Source: Paractinoplanes aksuensis (GTDB lineage: Bacteria; Actinomycetota; Actinomycetes; Mycobacteriales; Micromonosporaceae). From it: a DNA stretch of 64,000 nt. This document shows, one piece after another, positions 24,573 through 34,128 of this stretch. Numbering within the stretch: the first letter of the stretch is position 1; each line of letters opens with the position of its first letter. The notes under the pieces are model-generated. The model saw only the letters and a program-made list of their open reading frames with translations. It made no database searches and was not told the origin of the DNA. Position numbers and translations under genes: made by a program. The DNA lies in contig NZ_JAMYJR010000002.1 of NCBI RefSeq assembly GCF_024137025.1, forward strand, positions 124,001 to 188,000, written 5' to 3'.

Positions 24573-26984
24573 CTACGCGGGCCGCACGGGGGTGGCCCGC
24601 CAGACGCGGTCGAGGTAGTCGGCGACCGTACGGTCGGAGGAGAAGAAGCCGCTGTTGGCCGCGTTCAGGATCGACATGCGCGTCCACCGCTCCTGATCCG
24701 TCCAGGCCGCCGATACCTCGTCCTGTGCGTCGACGTACGCCCGGTAGTCGGCCAGCGTCAGGTACTCGTCCCGGTCGAGCAACGAATGCGCGACCTCCTG
24801 ACCGACCCCGCCGAACGTGCCGGACAGGATGGCGTCCAGGGCGTGCTTGAGTTCGGCGTCCCCGTCGTAGTAGCTGCGCGGCTGGTAGTCCGAGCGGCGC
24901 AGCGCGGCGGCCTCGGTGGCGTCCAGCCCGAACAGGAAGAAGTTCTCGGCGCCGACCCGGTCGCGGATCTCGACGTTGGCGCCGTCGAGCGTGCCGATCG
25001 TGAGCGCGCCGTTCAGGGCGAGCTTCATGTTGCCCGTACCGGAAGCCTCTTTGCCGGCCATCGAGATCTGCTCGCTCAGGTCGGCGGCCGGGATGATCTT
25101 CTCGGCCAGCGTCACGTTGTAGTTGGGCGGGAAGACCACGCGCAGCAGCCCGGACGCCTTGGGGTCGGCCGCGATGGTCGCCGCCACGGCGTTGATCAGC
25201 CGGATGATCGACTTGGCCGCGGTGTAGGCCGGCGCCGCCTTGCCCCCGAACAGGACCGTGCGCGGCACGCCGAAACGACCCGGTTCGTTTCGCAGCCGTT
25301 GATACAGCGTGATGATGTGCAACAGCTTCAACTGCTGACGCTTGTACTCGTGGAACCGCTTGACCATCACGTCGAGCAGCGCGCCCGGGTCGCCCAGGCC
25401 CAGTGCGGCCTTGGCCCGGCGCTTCTCCGATCGCCACTGCGAGCGGAACGAGCTGTCCTCGGCCAGCGGGGCCAGACCTTCCAGTTGCGACAGGTCGCGC
25501 AGCCAGGCGTCCGAACCCAGCCCCGAGGTGATCAGCGAGGACAGGCCCGGGTTGGCCAATCGCACGAACCGCCGTGGGGAGACGCCGTTGGTCACGTTGC
25601 GGAACCGGTCTGGCCACAGCGTCGCGAAGTCGTCGAACGTGGTCGACGTGAGCAGCTGCGAGTGCAGTTCGGCCACGCCGTTGACCGCGAACGTGCCGGT
25701 GACGGCCAGGTTGGCCATGCGGACGCGGCGCTCCGGCTCCTCCTGGATCAGCGACATCCGGCGTACGCGATCGATGTCGCCGGGGAAGCGGGACCGGACC
25801 TCGCCGAGCAGTCCGTCGTTGATCCGGTAGATGATCTCGAGGTGCCGGGGGAGCAGGCGGCCCAGCACGGCCACCGGCCAGGTCTCGAGCGCCTCCGGCA
25901 GCAGCGTGTGGCACGTGTACGCGAACGTTTGCCGGACGATCGACCACGCCTGGTCCCAGTCCAGCTTCTCCTCGTCGACCAGCAGCCGCATCAGCTCCGG
26001 GATGGCCAGCGTCGGATGCGTGTCGTTGAGCTGGATGACCGTCTTGGCCGGGAAGTCGGCCCAGTCGTGATTGCGGAATCGGAACCGCCGGATGATGTCG
26101 CGCAGGGAACACGACACCAGGAAGTACTGCTGCTTCAGCCGTAGCTCGCGGCCCGACTCGGTGCTGTCGTCCGGGTAGAGCACCTTGCTGATGTTCTCGG
26201 CCTTGACGGCCTGCTCGACCGCCTCGGCGTACTGCCCGGCCGAGAAGCGGCGCAAGTCGAACGAGTCCTCGCAGGCCCGGGCCCGCCACAGCCGCACGAT
26301 GTTGACGGTCTCGGTGCCGTAGCCCGGCACCAGCAGGTGGCTGGGCTCCCCGTCGATCTGCTCGCCCGGCACCCACCCGTCCGGCCCGACATGCCCGTAG
26401 AAGCCGACCCGGTGCCGGTCGTCCGGGGCCGGGAACTCCCACGGGTCACCCTGGAAGGCCCAGTCGTCGGGCTCCTCGACCTGCTCGCCGTTCACGAACG
26501 ACTGCTTGAAGATGCCCAGGTCGTACCGGATGCCATAACCCACGGCGGGAATGTCCAGGGTGGCCAGCGAGTCGAGCAGGCACGCGGCCAGCCGGCCCAG
26601 GCCGCCGTTGCCCAGGCCCGGCTCGACGTCGAGCGCGGCCACCTCGGCCGGGTCGAAGCCGAGCGCCTTGAGCGCGGCCGGGGCGAAATCGGTCGTGCCG
26701 CTGTAGAGCAGGTTCTGCTCCAGCTGCGGCCCCAGCAGGTATTCGGCGGACAGGTAGTAGACCCAGCGCGGGTTGCTCTCGTAGTGCGCCGCCGCCGTCC
26801 GGGCCCGCCGGGCCGCCAACCGGTCGCGCACGGTGAGGGCGAGCGTCTCGTACGCGTCCTGCGCGCTGGCCGACTCCACCGTCGTGCCGCGCCGGTAGTA
26901 CAGGTTGCTCAGCAGGTCCTGCTCGAACTCTGCCGGCGTGCTCCCGAGCGGCCGCAGCCCGTTACGAAGGTCCATGTTTCGCAC
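24573..26984 (-). CDS. glgP: Glycogen phosphorylase
   Basis: An 803-residue GT35 enzyme that releases glucose-1-phosphate from glycogen or maltodextrin. The pyridoxal-phosphate lysine is K654 in ASGTGNMKLALNG. GNGGLGRLAACLLDSLATL and GYGIRYDLGIFKQ are the conserved N-terminal substrate-site blocks, and EFPAPDDRHRVGFYG and LVPGYGTETVNIVRLW follow. The length is typical of bacterial GlgP and the N-terminal regulatory extension of animal enzymes is absent. It stands alone, with about 430 bp of noncoding DNA upstream, so it has its own promoter there. Confidence 0.96.
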   Translation of the reverse strand: MRNMDLRNGLRPLGSTPAEFEQDLLSNLYYRRGTTVESASAQDAYETLALTVRDRLAARRARTAAAHYESNPRWVYYLSAEYLLGPQLEQNLLYSGTTDFAPAALKALGFDPAEVAALDVEPGLGNGGLGRLAACLLDSLATLDIPAVGYGIRYDLGIFKQSFVNGEQVEEPDDWAFQGDPWEFPAPDDRHRVGFYGHVGPDGWVPGEQIDGEPSHLLVPGYGTETVNIVRLWRARACEDSFDLRRFSAGQYAEAVEQAVKAENISKVLYPDDSTESGRELRLKQQYFLVSCSLRDIIRRFRFRNHDWADFPAKTVIQLNDTHPTLAIPELMRLLVDEEKLDWDQAWSIVRQTFAYTCHTLLPEALETWPVAVLGRLLPRHLEIIYRINDGLLGEVRSRFPGDIDRVRRMSLIQEEPERRVRMANLAVTGTFAVNGVAELHSQLLTSTTFDDFATLWPDRFRNVTNGVSPRRFVRLANPGLSSLITSGLGSDAWLRDLSQLEGLAPLAEDSSFRSQWRSEKRRAKAALGLGDPGALLDVMVKRFHEYKRQQLKLLHIITLYQRLRNEPGRFGVPRTVLFGGKAAPAYTAAKSIIRLINAVAATIAADPKASGLLRVVFPPNYNVTLAEKIIPAADLSEQISMAGKEASGTGNMKLALNGALTIGTLDGANVEIRDRVGAENFFLFGLDATEAAALRRSDYQPRSYYDGDAELKHALDAILSGTFGGVGQEVAHSLLDRDEYLTLADYRAYVDAQDEVSAAWTDQERWTRMSILNAANSGFFSSDRTVADYLDRVWRATPVRPA

Positions 26985-27419
26985 CCTGCCCCACCGAGGT
27001 GTCCGGCAACAGTCGTAGGCACTACTTCCCGACGAAGCTCACAGCGCCGCCCGCTCCAGAACGCGAATTGAGCGGCGTCCGGCAGGTGATAGGGCGGCGG
27101 GTTTGGCTTTTGCTGCTCGTCGTCCGGTGTCCGCTTGTGCACGAGAGGCAGGTTCACAGTTCCCCAGGTCAAGAGCAGGATGTCGTGGCGGGGTGGTGGG
27201 TACAGATCGCTGCTCGCGCCGAGGGCCCGGCCGTGCCGGGCAGGGCGCCGGCGCGCCCAGGACGCCCGGCGCGACCGGGCGACGTGAGTGAGTGGTTGCG
27301 CCCAAGAGCAACCCCGGAGCGCTTCGCCGGCGACTGCCCTCAGAGTGAAGGTGGCAGCGAGGTGCAAACGAGTGGTTGCGCGGCGCCAGGCTGACGGCGC
27401 CCGTGACTGGGGTGGGGGG
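26985..27419. other. Non-coding gap with short hairpins only
   Basis: No credible gene was found in these 435 bases. Two small perfect inverted repeats are present: GGTTGC-N8-GCAACC at about 27294-27313 and GGCGCC-N8-GGCGCC at 27382-27401. The second lies just past the natural end of the SRPBCC remnant and could be its old terminator. The glgP promoter must lie within the left part, but no clear -10/-35 pair stands out. Confidence 0.5.
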
Positions 27420-27770
27420 TCAGGGGCGGTCGGCGTACTCGGCGTCGGGGAACTAGTCGTACATGAGGTCGCCTTCGATGTTGTGTTCGAGCAGCATCTT
27501 CAGGGAGGCGAGGACGAGGGTGAAGCCGGACATGGTCCCGATGGCCTCGGCGGCCGCGTCGTCGCCGGTGAAGTCGGCGATCCGGACTCCGACCAGGGTG
27601 GTGTCGCCGCGGTCGTCGAAGGTGATCGTCAGGGTTCGGGTGTCGTCCCAGCGCAGGTCCAGGCGGCGGTTCGGGTCGGCGGCGACTACTTCGACGTCGG
27701 TTTCGGCACCGGCGATCTTGAACTTCCAGTGCACCCGGGCGCCGGTCTCGAGGCGGCCGAGTACGAGCAC
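27420..27770 (-). pseudogene. SRPBCC/AHSA1-like protein, truncated at both ends
   Basis: The frame encodes the second half of a START/SRPBCC domain: [32 protein letters not shown], then TITFDDRGDTTLVGVRI and AIGTMSGFTLVLASLKMLLEH. The N-terminal third of the fold (the usual first strand, helices and conserved tryptophan region) is missing and no start codon with a proper N-terminus exists. Near the C-terminus a TAG at 27453-27455 interrupts MYD-stop-FPDAEYADRP; the extra ten codons look native, so TAG probably replaced a lysine codon. Both defects argue for a pseudogene. Confidence 0.72.
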
Positions 27771-27901
27771 TCGGCGCCGGCGTCAGGCGGTGGCCGGGAG
27801 GACCCGCGTGCCGCTGGCGCCTGGATGCGGCGAGGACCGGTTACCGCGACGGCGTTACGCAGTCGTTGACAGGGTGTGACGGAATCGATCAGGATGACTA
27901 C

Positions 27902-30121
27902 ATGTCGCGTATCTGGGAGCGCTCCCGAACGGTGGCCGTGGTCGGGTCGGCTGTATTGCTGGCGGCCGGGGCCGCCGCGCCGGCCGCCCACGCCGCCGAG
28001 GTCGAGCAGGTGGTCAACGGTGGGTTCGACAGTGGAACGGCCCCGTTCTGGGCCAACGCCGGGATGACCCTGGCCGTCGAGGACGGGCGCGCCTGCGTCG
28101 ACGTACCGGGCGGCACGGTCAACAAGTGGGATGCGATCCTCGGGCAGAACGACATCGATCTCGTAGCGGGGGAGAACTACCGGTTCTCGTTCGATGCCAG
28201 TGGCGCGCCTGCCGGGAAGAGCGTGCGAGCGGTGGTCGGCCTCGCTGTGGACCCCTACGACACGTACTTTGAGCAGTCGCCGGTTTTGGGGGACACCCAG
28301 CACTACGAGTGGACGTTCACCGCGAGCGCCACCACCGCCCAGGCCCAGGTCGCGTTCCAGCTCGGCGGCAGCCCGGACCCCTGGCGGTTCTGCGTCGACA
28401 ACGTGTCGCTGGTCGGGGGCGTGCCGCCCGAGGTGTACGAGCCCGACACCGGGCCCCGCGTGCGGGTCAACCAGGTCGCGTACCTGCCGAAGGGGCCCAA
28501 GGCCGCGACCCTGGTGACTACCGTGACCACCGCGCTGCCGTGGCAACTGGCCGACAAGGCGGGCAAGATCGTGGCGCGCGGCCAGAGCAAGCCGCGAGGC
28601 GTCGACGCGTCGTCGGGGCAGAACGTGCACACGATCGACTTCGGGCGGTACGTGAAGAAGGGCAGCGGCTACACGCTGACGGCCGACGGCGAGACCAGCC
28701 GCCCCTTCGCTATCGGCGCCGAGGCGTACGAGAAACTGCGGTCCGACTCCCTGAAGTTCTATTACACGCAGCGCAGCGGCATCGCGATCGACGACGCCCT
28801 GCGGCCCGGCTACGGACGCCCGGCCGGGCACGTCGACGTCGCCCCCAACCAGGGTGACGGGAACGTGCCCTGCCAGGCCGGCGTGTGCGACTACCGGCTC
28901 GACGTGCGCGGCGGCTGGTACGACGCGGGCGACCACGGCAAGTACGTCGTCAACGGCGGCATCTCGGTGTGGGAGCTGCTCAACGCGTACGAGAGAAGCC
29001 CCGGCCTCAAGAAGGTCGGCCTCAACATCCCGGAGAGCCGGACCCGTACGCCCGATCTGCTCGACGAGGTGCGCTGGGAGCTCGACTTCCTGCTGCGCAT
29101 GCAGGTGCCGGCCGGTCAGCCGTTCGCGGGCATGGCCCATCACAAGATCCACGACCAGGCGTGGACCGGGCTGCCGCTGCTGCCCCACCTCGACCCGCAG
29201 CCGCGCGAGCTGCACCCGGTGTCGACCGCGGCCACGCTCAACCTCGCCGCGACCGCCGCCCAGGCCGCTCGCATCTACGCGCCGTACGACAAAGCCTTTG
29301 CTCTGAAAGCTCTGACGGCGGCCAAGACCGCATACACGGCTGCGAAGGCCAACCCGGACCGGCTCGCCCCCGAGTCGGACGGCATCGGCGGCGGCGCCTA
29401 CAACGACACCAAGGTGAGCGACGACTTCTACTGGGCCGCGGCCGAGTTGTTCCTGACCACGGGGGAGAAGAAGTACCAGGCGGATGTGCTCTCGTCGCCC
29501 GAGCACACCGCCGACGTGTTCGGCGCCGGCGCCTTCGACTGGGGGAACACCGCGGCCGCGGGTCGCCTGGACCTGGCGCTGGTGCCGAACCGGCTGCCCG
29601 GACTGGCCGCGGTGAAGGCGTCGGTGATCGCCGGGGCTGAGAAGTACCTGGCCATCCAGCGCAACCACCCGTACGGCGTGCCCTACGCGCCCACCAACAA
29701 CAACTGGGACTGGGGCTCGAACAGCATCATCCTCAACAACATGGTCGTGCTGGCCGCCGCGCACGAGCTGACCGGCCGCGACAAGTACCGCGACGGCGTG
29801 CTGACCGGGCTCGACTACATCTTCGGCCGCAACGCGCTCAACATCTCGTACGTCACCGGGTACGGCACGGTCAGCTCGCAGAACCAGCACAGCCGCTGGT
29901 ACGCCAGGCAGCTCGACCCGGCGCTGCCCAACCCGCCGAAGGGCACGCTGGCCGGCGGGGCCAATTCGTCGATCCAGGACCCGTACGCCCAGAGCAAGCT
30001 CACCGGGTGCGTCGGCCAGTTCTGCTACATCGACGACATCCAGTCCTGGTCCACGAACGAGCTGACCATCAACTGGAACGCGCCGCTGGCCCGGATCGCG
30101 GCGTACGTGGCCGAGCTGTAA
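27902..30121 (+). CDS. Secreted GH9 endoglucanase with N-terminal CBM4/9-like domain
   Basis: A 739-residue cellulase. A Sec signal peptide ([27 protein letters not shown], broken after AHA near residue 31) is followed by a carbohydrate-binding module of the CBM4/9 type (about 33-180, [27 protein letters not shown]). An Ig-like domain (about 190-285, [14 protein letters not shown]) comes next, then the GH9 catalytic barrel with DAGDHGKY (D341, D344) and the acid E720 in [13 protein letters not shown] sits seven bases before ATG 27902 and a TTGACA at 27866-27871 is a candidate -35. A CebR-like operator lies within the first codons. Confidence 0.95.
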   Translation: MSRIWERSRTVAVVGSAVLLAAGAAAPAAHAAEVEQVVNGGFDSGTAPFWANAGMTLAVEDGRACVDVPGGTVNKWDAILGQNDIDLVAGENYRFSFDASGAPAGKSVRAVVGLAVDPYDTYFEQSPVLGDTQHYEWTFTASATTAQAQVAFQLGGSPDPWRFCVDNVSLVGGVPPEVYEPDTGPRVRVNQVAYLPKGPKAATLVTTVTTALPWQLADKAGKIVARGQSKPRGVDASSGQNVHTIDFGRYVKKGSGYTLTADGETSRPFAIGAEAYEKLRSDSLKFYYTQRSGIAIDDALRPGYGRPAGHVDVAPNQGDGNVPCQAGVCDYRLDVRGGWYDAGDHGKYVVNGGISVWELLNAYERSPGLKKVGLNIPESRTRTPDLLDEVRWELDFLLRMQVPAGQPFAGMAHHKIHDQAWTGLPLLPHLDPQPRELHPVSTAATLNLAATAAQAARIYAPYDKAFALKALTAAKTAYTAAKANPDRLAPESDGIGGGAYNDTKVSDDFYWAAAELFLTTGEKKYQADVLSSPEHTADVFGAGAFDWGNTAAAGRLDLALVPNRLPGLAAVKASVIAGAEKYLAIQRNHPYGVPYAPTNNNWDWGSNSIILNNMVVLAAAHELTGRDKYRDGVLTGLDYIFGRNALNISYVTGYGTVSSQNQHSRWYARQLDPALPNPPKGTLAGGANSSIQDPYAQSKLTGCVGQFCYIDDIQSWSTNELTINWNAPLARIAAYVAEL
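27914..27927. promoter_or_regulatory. CebR-type operator inside the cellulase coding start
   Basis: TGGGAGCGCTCCCG matches 13 of 14 positions of the palindrome TGGGAGCGCTCCCA bound by the cellobiose-responsive LacI-family repressor CebR/CelR of actinomycetes. It lies at codons 5-9 of the GH9 gene, within the signal-peptide n-region, and about 40-60 bp downstream of a candidate -35 (27866-27871). A site just past the transcription start fits roadblock repression relieved by cellobiose. Confidence 0.75.
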
Positions 30122-30162
30122 AGGGGTCGCTTGTCGGCGCGGGCGAGTCTAGGTTGGGCGGC

Positions 30163-30723
30163 ATGTCCGCCGAAGCCGCCCGCGCCGCCGAGATCCTGAG
30201 CCAGCTCGCCACGCCGCTGCGGTTGCGGGCGTTCGCCGAACTCGTGCACCGGGGCGCCGAGGGCGCGTCGATCGCCGAGCTGGCGTACACGATCGACGTG
30301 CCGGTGCAGACGGCCGGCGAGACGTTGGCCCGGCTGGTCGGTGCGGGGTTGGCCACAGGGACGGGCAATGGCATCTATCGAGCGTCGCCGGGGATCCTGC
30401 GGGAGACTTCGCTGGCGCTCGACCGCGAGCAACCGGTCGCGGCCTATCTCGGCGACTATCCCCAGCTGCGGGGCAACTTCACGCACGGTCGGCTGACGAC
30501 TATGCCGCCTACGCTGAGCGAGCGTTACGCGTTGCTGGGGGAGCTGCTGGCCCGCTTCCTGGCCCTCGAAGGACTGCACGACGAGGGTTCGATCAACCGG
30601 CGGCTGTCCGAGGTGGCCGACGACGTGGCCGCGGTACGCCGCATGCTCGTCGAGACCGGCTGGCTCGAACGCGACCAGGCCGGCTCGACGTACGGGGCCG
30701 GCCGCCCCCTCCCGACGGTGTGA
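30163..30723 (+). CDS. ArsR-like HTH protein with C-terminal DUF2087
   Basis: A 186-residue protein. The N-terminal 85 residues form a winged helix (AEILSQLATPLRLRAFAELV, then TIDVPVQTAGETLARLVGAGL). The C-terminal 80 residues (LSERYALLGELLARFLALEG, then NRRLSEVADDVAAVRRMLVETGWLERD) match DUF2087, a domain often fused to HTH or N-acetyltransferase domains. The start at 30163 is 42 bp after the cellulase stop. It lies four bases before the next gene. The regulated target is unknown. Confidence 0.85.
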   Translation: MSAEAARAAEILSQLATPLRLRAFAELVHRGAEGASIAELAYTIDVPVQTAGETLARLVGAGLATGTGNGIYRASPGILRETSLALDREQPVAAYLGDYPQLRGNFTHGRLTTMPPTLSERYALLGELLARFLALEGLHDEGSINRRLSEVADDVAAVRRMLVETGWLERDQAGSTYGAGRPLPTV

Positions 30724-30727
30724 TTCG

Positions 30728-31444
30728 TTGAGTTTCGACCTTGCTGTTCTGGCGATCGACGGGTGGACCGACGTCTCCGAGGTCGTTGCGATGGTCGGCC
30801 GGTGCCAGTCCTCGGTCCATGTCGAAGGTGAGCTCGACCAACGGATCGCCGGCTTCTACGAGCGGTTGCGGGCCCGGTTCCCGGACGGCAATCCGTGGAT
30901 GTCGATACCGTTGGACGTGGGCATCGACCACGTGTTCATGAGCCTGAGCTTCGGCGAACGCAGTGATCCCGCGCTGGCGCTCATCACGGAGTTGGCCGCC
31001 GAGTACGGCCTGACCCTCTGGGACCCGCAGGACGGAACGGCCCACAAGCCGGTGACTGCACCTTCCCGCGCGCAGGTCACGGCGTGGTGGCGCGACCTGC
31101 TCGACGACCGGTGCAGCCATGAGGAGATCTTCGACCGTGTCCGTCCGTGGGTCGAGGACCAGCCCGATGCCGTCGGCGATCCCATCACCCTGATGGGACT
31201 CCAGCAGCTGCACGGCTTCGCCCTGACCGCCACGGAGTCCCGAACGGCGTTCGAGCAGTGGCTCACCCACGGAACACGATTCGATGCCGACCCGGCCGGC
31301 TGGCAACGTGACCGTTACCGCCAGGCTGTCCAGGGGATCCTGCGCGACCAGGGCCGGCAACAGGCCCACACCTTCGCGAGGCGCCTGGTGGCAACAGGCC
31401 GGCTTTCCGATTCGGATGTCACGCGGATCCTGGCTCAGATCTGA
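30728..31444 (+). CDS. Hypothetical protein, 238 residues
   Basis: A TTG-started frame four bases after the DUF2087 regulator. The N-terminal half (MSFDLAVLAIDGWTDVSEVV, then FYERLRARFPDGNPWMSIPL, then GLTLWDPQDGTAH) resembles a widespread actinobacterial module that begins MSYDLAVWEG and ends with a YDPQ-like strand. The second half is helical, with TAWWRDLLDDRCSHEEIFDR and IGEADPITLMGLQQLHG-like helices. No signal peptide or membrane segment is present. It is probably cotranscribed with the upstream regulator. Function unknown. Confidence 0.7.
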   Translation: MSFDLAVLAIDGWTDVSEVVAMVGRCQSSVHVEGELDQRIAGFYERLRARFPDGNPWMSIPLDVGIDHVFMSLSFGERSDPALALITELAAEYGLTLWDPQDGTAHKPVTAPSRAQVTAWWRDLLDDRCSHEEIFDRVRPWVEDQPDAVGDPITLMGLQQLHGFALTATESRTAFEQWLTHGTRFDADPAGWQRDRYRQAVQGILRDQGRQQAHTFARRLVATGRLSDSDVTRILAQI

Positions 31445-32184
31445 TTCTCGCCGCCGTCGACGTAGAGGTTGGCGCCGAGCATGAAGCTGCTGTCGGGTGA
31501 GGCCAGGAAGGCCACCGCGGCCGCGATCTCGTCGGTGTGGGCCATGCGGCCGATCGCGATGCGGGCGGCCTCGCCGGCCTTGAACGGCGCCGCGTTCTGT
31601 TCGCCGACGAGTTCAGTGATGCCGGACGTGTCGGTCGGGCCGGGGGAGATGGCATTGACCCGGATGTCGCGGCCCTTGAGCTCGTTGGCCCACGACCGGG
31701 TGAAGGTGCGCAGGGCCGCCTTGGACGCGGCGTAGGCCCCGAAACCCGGCGTACCCCGGTCGGCGGCGGTGGACGCGTTGATGATCACCGAGGCGCCCTG
31801 ATTCAGCACCGGCAGCGCCTTCTGGATCGTGAGCATGGTGCCCTTGACGTTGACCCCGAACACCTGGTCGATGTCGTCCACGGTGATCGTCTCGATGGTC
31901 GCGAACGAGGCCGTGGCCGCGTTGGCGAACAGCACGTCCAGCCCCTGCCCGCGGTCTTCGACCGTCGCATAGAGCCGCTCCAGGTCGCCGGGGCTCGTGA
32001 CATCGCCAGGTACCGCGGTCACCCCGTCGCCGATCGCCGCGACCGCCTCGTTCAGCTCGGCCTCGCGCCGGCCGGTGATGAACACGTGCGCGCCCTCGGC
32101 CACCAGCCGGGCCGCGGTGGCCCGCCCGATCCCGCGCGTGCCGCCCCCGGTGACGACTGCCGTCTTGCCTTCCAACCTGCGCAT
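31435..32184 (-). CDS. SDR family oxidoreductase
   Basis: A 249-residue classical short-chain dehydrogenase. The cofactor motif is TGGGTRGIGRATA, the LFANAA strand corresponds to NNAG, the catalytic serine is in INASTAADRG, and YAASK supplies Tyr and Lys. The late segment NAISPGPTDTSG and C-terminal GANLYVDGGENQI are typical. It probably uses NADP(H) because of the arginines after the glycine motif (TGRREAEL). It is divergent from a TetR gene and separated by two identical palindromes, so it is almost certainly the regulator's target. The substrate is unknown. Confidence 0.93.
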   Translation of the reverse strand: MRRLEGKTAVVTGGGTRGIGRATAARLVAEGAHVFITGRREAELNEAVAAIGDGVTAVPGDVTSPGDLERLYATVEDRGQGLDVLFANAATASFATIETITVDDIDQVFGVNVKGTMLTIQKALPVLNQGASVIINASTAADRGTPGFGAYAASKAALRTFTRSWANELKGRDIRVNAISPGPTDTSGITELVGEQNAAPFKAGEAARIAIGRMAHTDEIAAAVAFLASPDSSFMLGANLYVDGGENQI

Positions 32185-32204
32185 GGTTCCCTCCTCAGCC
32201 TTCC

Positions 32205-32254
32205 GCACCGATCGGTGCAGAATGTGACCGTAGCACTTCCGCACCGATCGGTGC
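32205..32254. promoter_or_regulatory. Twin perfect palindromic operators between SDR and TetR genes
   Basis: GCACCGATCGGTGC occurs twice, at 32205-32218 and 32241-32254, each preceded by TTCC and followed by A. The copies are 36 bp apart start to start. Both are perfect 14-bp palindromes in the 90-bp divergent promoter region, the expected binding sites of the TetR protein encoded at 32275. Confidence 0.82.
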
Positions 32255-32274
32255 ACAACAGGTACGATGCAGAA

Positions 32275-32868
32275 GTGACTCAACTGGGCCGGCCGCGCGC
32301 CTTCGATGCTGACGAGGCGCTCGACAAGGCGATGGCCGTCTTCTGGCAGCAGGGCTACGAGGGCGCCAGCCTGACCGACCTGACCGAGGCCATGGGCATC
32401 TCCCGCAAGAGCATGTACGCGGCGTACGGCAACAAAGAGGACCTTTTCCGCAAGGTGCTGCAGCGCTACACCGACGGCCCGGCCTCCTACGTCGTCGACG
32501 CGCTGAACGCCCCGACGGCGCGCGAGGCGGCCACGGCTTTCCTGGCCGGCTCGGTGCGGGCCAACACCACGCCGGGCTGGCCCGCGGGCTGCCTGGGCGT
32601 GCAGGGCGCCCTGGCCGTGGGCGAAACCGGCCAGGTTGCCCACGACGTGCTGGCCGAGTGGCGTGCCCTGGGCCAGATGCACTTGCGCGACCGCTTCCGC
32701 CGCGCTGTCCGCGAGGGCGACCTGCCCGCCGACGCCGACCCGGATTTGATCGCCCGCTACATCATGACCCTCGCCAACGGCCTGGCCGTCCAGGCCTCCG
32801 GCGGCGCCACCCGCAAAGACCTCCAACGAGTAGCCGCCGCCGCCCTGCAAAACTGGCCCCCCGCGTAG
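32275..32868 (+). CDS. TetR family transcriptional regulator
   Basis: A 197-residue TetR protein from GTG 32275. The helix-turn-helix is at about residues 12-58 (DEALDKAMAVFWQQGYEGAS, LTEAMGISRKSMYAAYGNKEDLF). The C-terminal part with PAGCLGVQGALAVG and a late GLAVQASGGATRKDLQ is typical of the TetR_C subgroup linked to short-chain dehydrogenases or nitroreductases. It should repress both itself and the divergent SDR gene through the twin sites at 32205-32254. Confidence 0.92.
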   Translation: MTQLGRPRAFDADEALDKAMAVFWQQGYEGASLTDLTEAMGISRKSMYAAYGNKEDLFRKVLQRYTDGPASYVVDALNAPTAREAATAFLAGSVRANTTPGWPAGCLGVQGALAVGETGQVAHDVLAEWRALGQMHLRDRFRRAVREGDLPADADPDLIARYIMTLANGLAVQASGGATRKDLQRVAAAALQNWPPA

Positions 32869-33109
32869 CACAGCCAACCGCTCCATGGGCACATGTGCTC
32901 TACGTCCTCGCCGTGGTCAGAGTGGCATTCGGGACCGCGTCCGGTGGGTCTGCTCGCGTACCTATCCTGGCGCTGAGGGCTGCCTGTCGGCGCACGCCTT
33001 CACCGCTGTGCGGGCCGCATAGATCTGAGCTCATGGCGCCAACCGCATGTCTGCAGCACCGGAACGGTGGTAATTTCGTGGGCCCGAAGAGTGTGAAGGG
33101 GCCAGGTGT

Positions 33110-33727
33110 ATGAAAAGAGCATTTGTTGGGCTTTCGACGCCGCTTGGATATGACTACCAAAATCCAATCCAGCCCAGGTCGGAAACTCGGCGCGATATTC
33201 CCAACCCGGTACTCGAGAATACCACTGGACTTCTTCTCTGCTATGACGAGATTTGGTTTCCGGAGCGAGAGTTCTGCCCGTTTGACATGCATGATCTACC
33301 CTATGTGAAATTTATCAGCGATGATCTGGTTCTACGTGACAGGGCCCAGGTGGCTCAAGAGCAGTTCAGGGAGATGGCGAGGGATGAGGAGCCTGCCCTG
33401 CTGGCCGCGGACAATTATGGTGAGAAAGTGGCTAGGCTCGTCGAAGCTGTGCCGTTCGAGCTTGCTTTTGATAATCATTCTCGGGGTGGTGGGCACTTCG
33501 GTATGGGCAACGCGGGTGACGGCGACCTGTTTCTTGAGGACTTGGGAATCGCCGCTGCGATGGACTTGGATCTCGACGTCGTCATGAGTAGTCGGTTCAA
33601 GCCGCATGTCGAACAGGAGGATGTGGTCACCTTACTGGGTTCACATCCATGGAAACTCGATGCGGCTGAACTGATTTCCGGAGTGAGAACAGTTGATTGG
33701 CTTGGGAAAAGGGTGCCTTTTTCATGA
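33110..33727 (+). CDS. Orphan hypothetical protein in lower-GC DNA
   Basis: A 205-residue frame whose base composition and codon use (TTT, AAT, ATT, AGT common) differ clearly from all neighbours, indicating recent transfer. It begins MKRAFVGLSTPLGYDYQNPI and contains TTGLLLCYDEIWFPEREFCP and DLPYVKFISDDL. It looks soluble, rich in aromatic and acidic residues. I do not recognise the family. The ATG overlaps the TGA of a short upstream frame ending VGPKSVKGPGV, so it may once have been the second gene of a coupled pair. The 3' neighbour region is degenerate. Confidence 0.6.
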   Translation: MKRAFVGLSTPLGYDYQNPIQPRSETRRDIPNPVLENTTGLLLCYDEIWFPEREFCPFDMHDLPYVKFISDDLVLRDRAQVAQEQFREMARDEEPALLAADNYGEKVARLVEAVPFELAFDNHSRGGGHFGMGNAGDGDLFLEDLGIAAAMDLDLDVVMSSRFKPHVEQEDVVTLLGSHPWKLDAAELISGVRTVDWLGKRVPFS

Positions 33728-33847
33728 GTGGTTGCCTGCCGATCGCTCTGGTGGGTCGCTGGATGGGTGGTCGATGAGCTTCGTCGCCGGCATACGGGCC
33801 TCTGGGTGGAACGGCTCGAATGCGTTCGAAGACGGTCGTCGCTTTGT

Positions 33848-34092
33848 CTAGCCGGGTGCGGTCGGCTTCGGGTGGGACCTGGGCTCTGGGTGAAGGCGGT
33901 CAGCCCGGCGTAGGAGACCACGAGTAGACCGCCCAACCCGAAGATTGACGGAGCGGCCCAGTGCAGGGAATGGGTCCGCCGCAGTGCGTCGCTGCCCGGC
34001 AGGCGGGTCGCTCGCAGGAAACGGACGATCAGCCAGACTTACGCCGCAGCACCCACTACGGCCAGACACACCACCACCCATCGCAGCGCCAT
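33848..34092 (-). pseudogene. Remnant of a small membrane protein with in-frame stop
   Basis: Read from ATG 34092, the frame gives MALRWVVVCLAVVGAAA, a TAA stop at codon 18, then in the same frame VWLIVRFLRATRLPGSDALR and a second hydrophobic stretch IFGLGGLLVVSYAGLTAFTQ. Two membrane segments split by a stop suggest a decayed small membrane protein. The sequence after about 33890 is low-complexity and not convincing. The rest of 33728-34128 contains no other gene. Confidence 0.4.
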
Positions 34093-34128
34093 GCGTTCAA
34101 TGTGTCAGTGGCGTGCCAGGATGATCCG

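Noticed and set aside
27294-27401. Rho-independent terminators in the gap upstream of glgP
   Set aside because: The stems are only six base pairs and are not followed by T-tracts.
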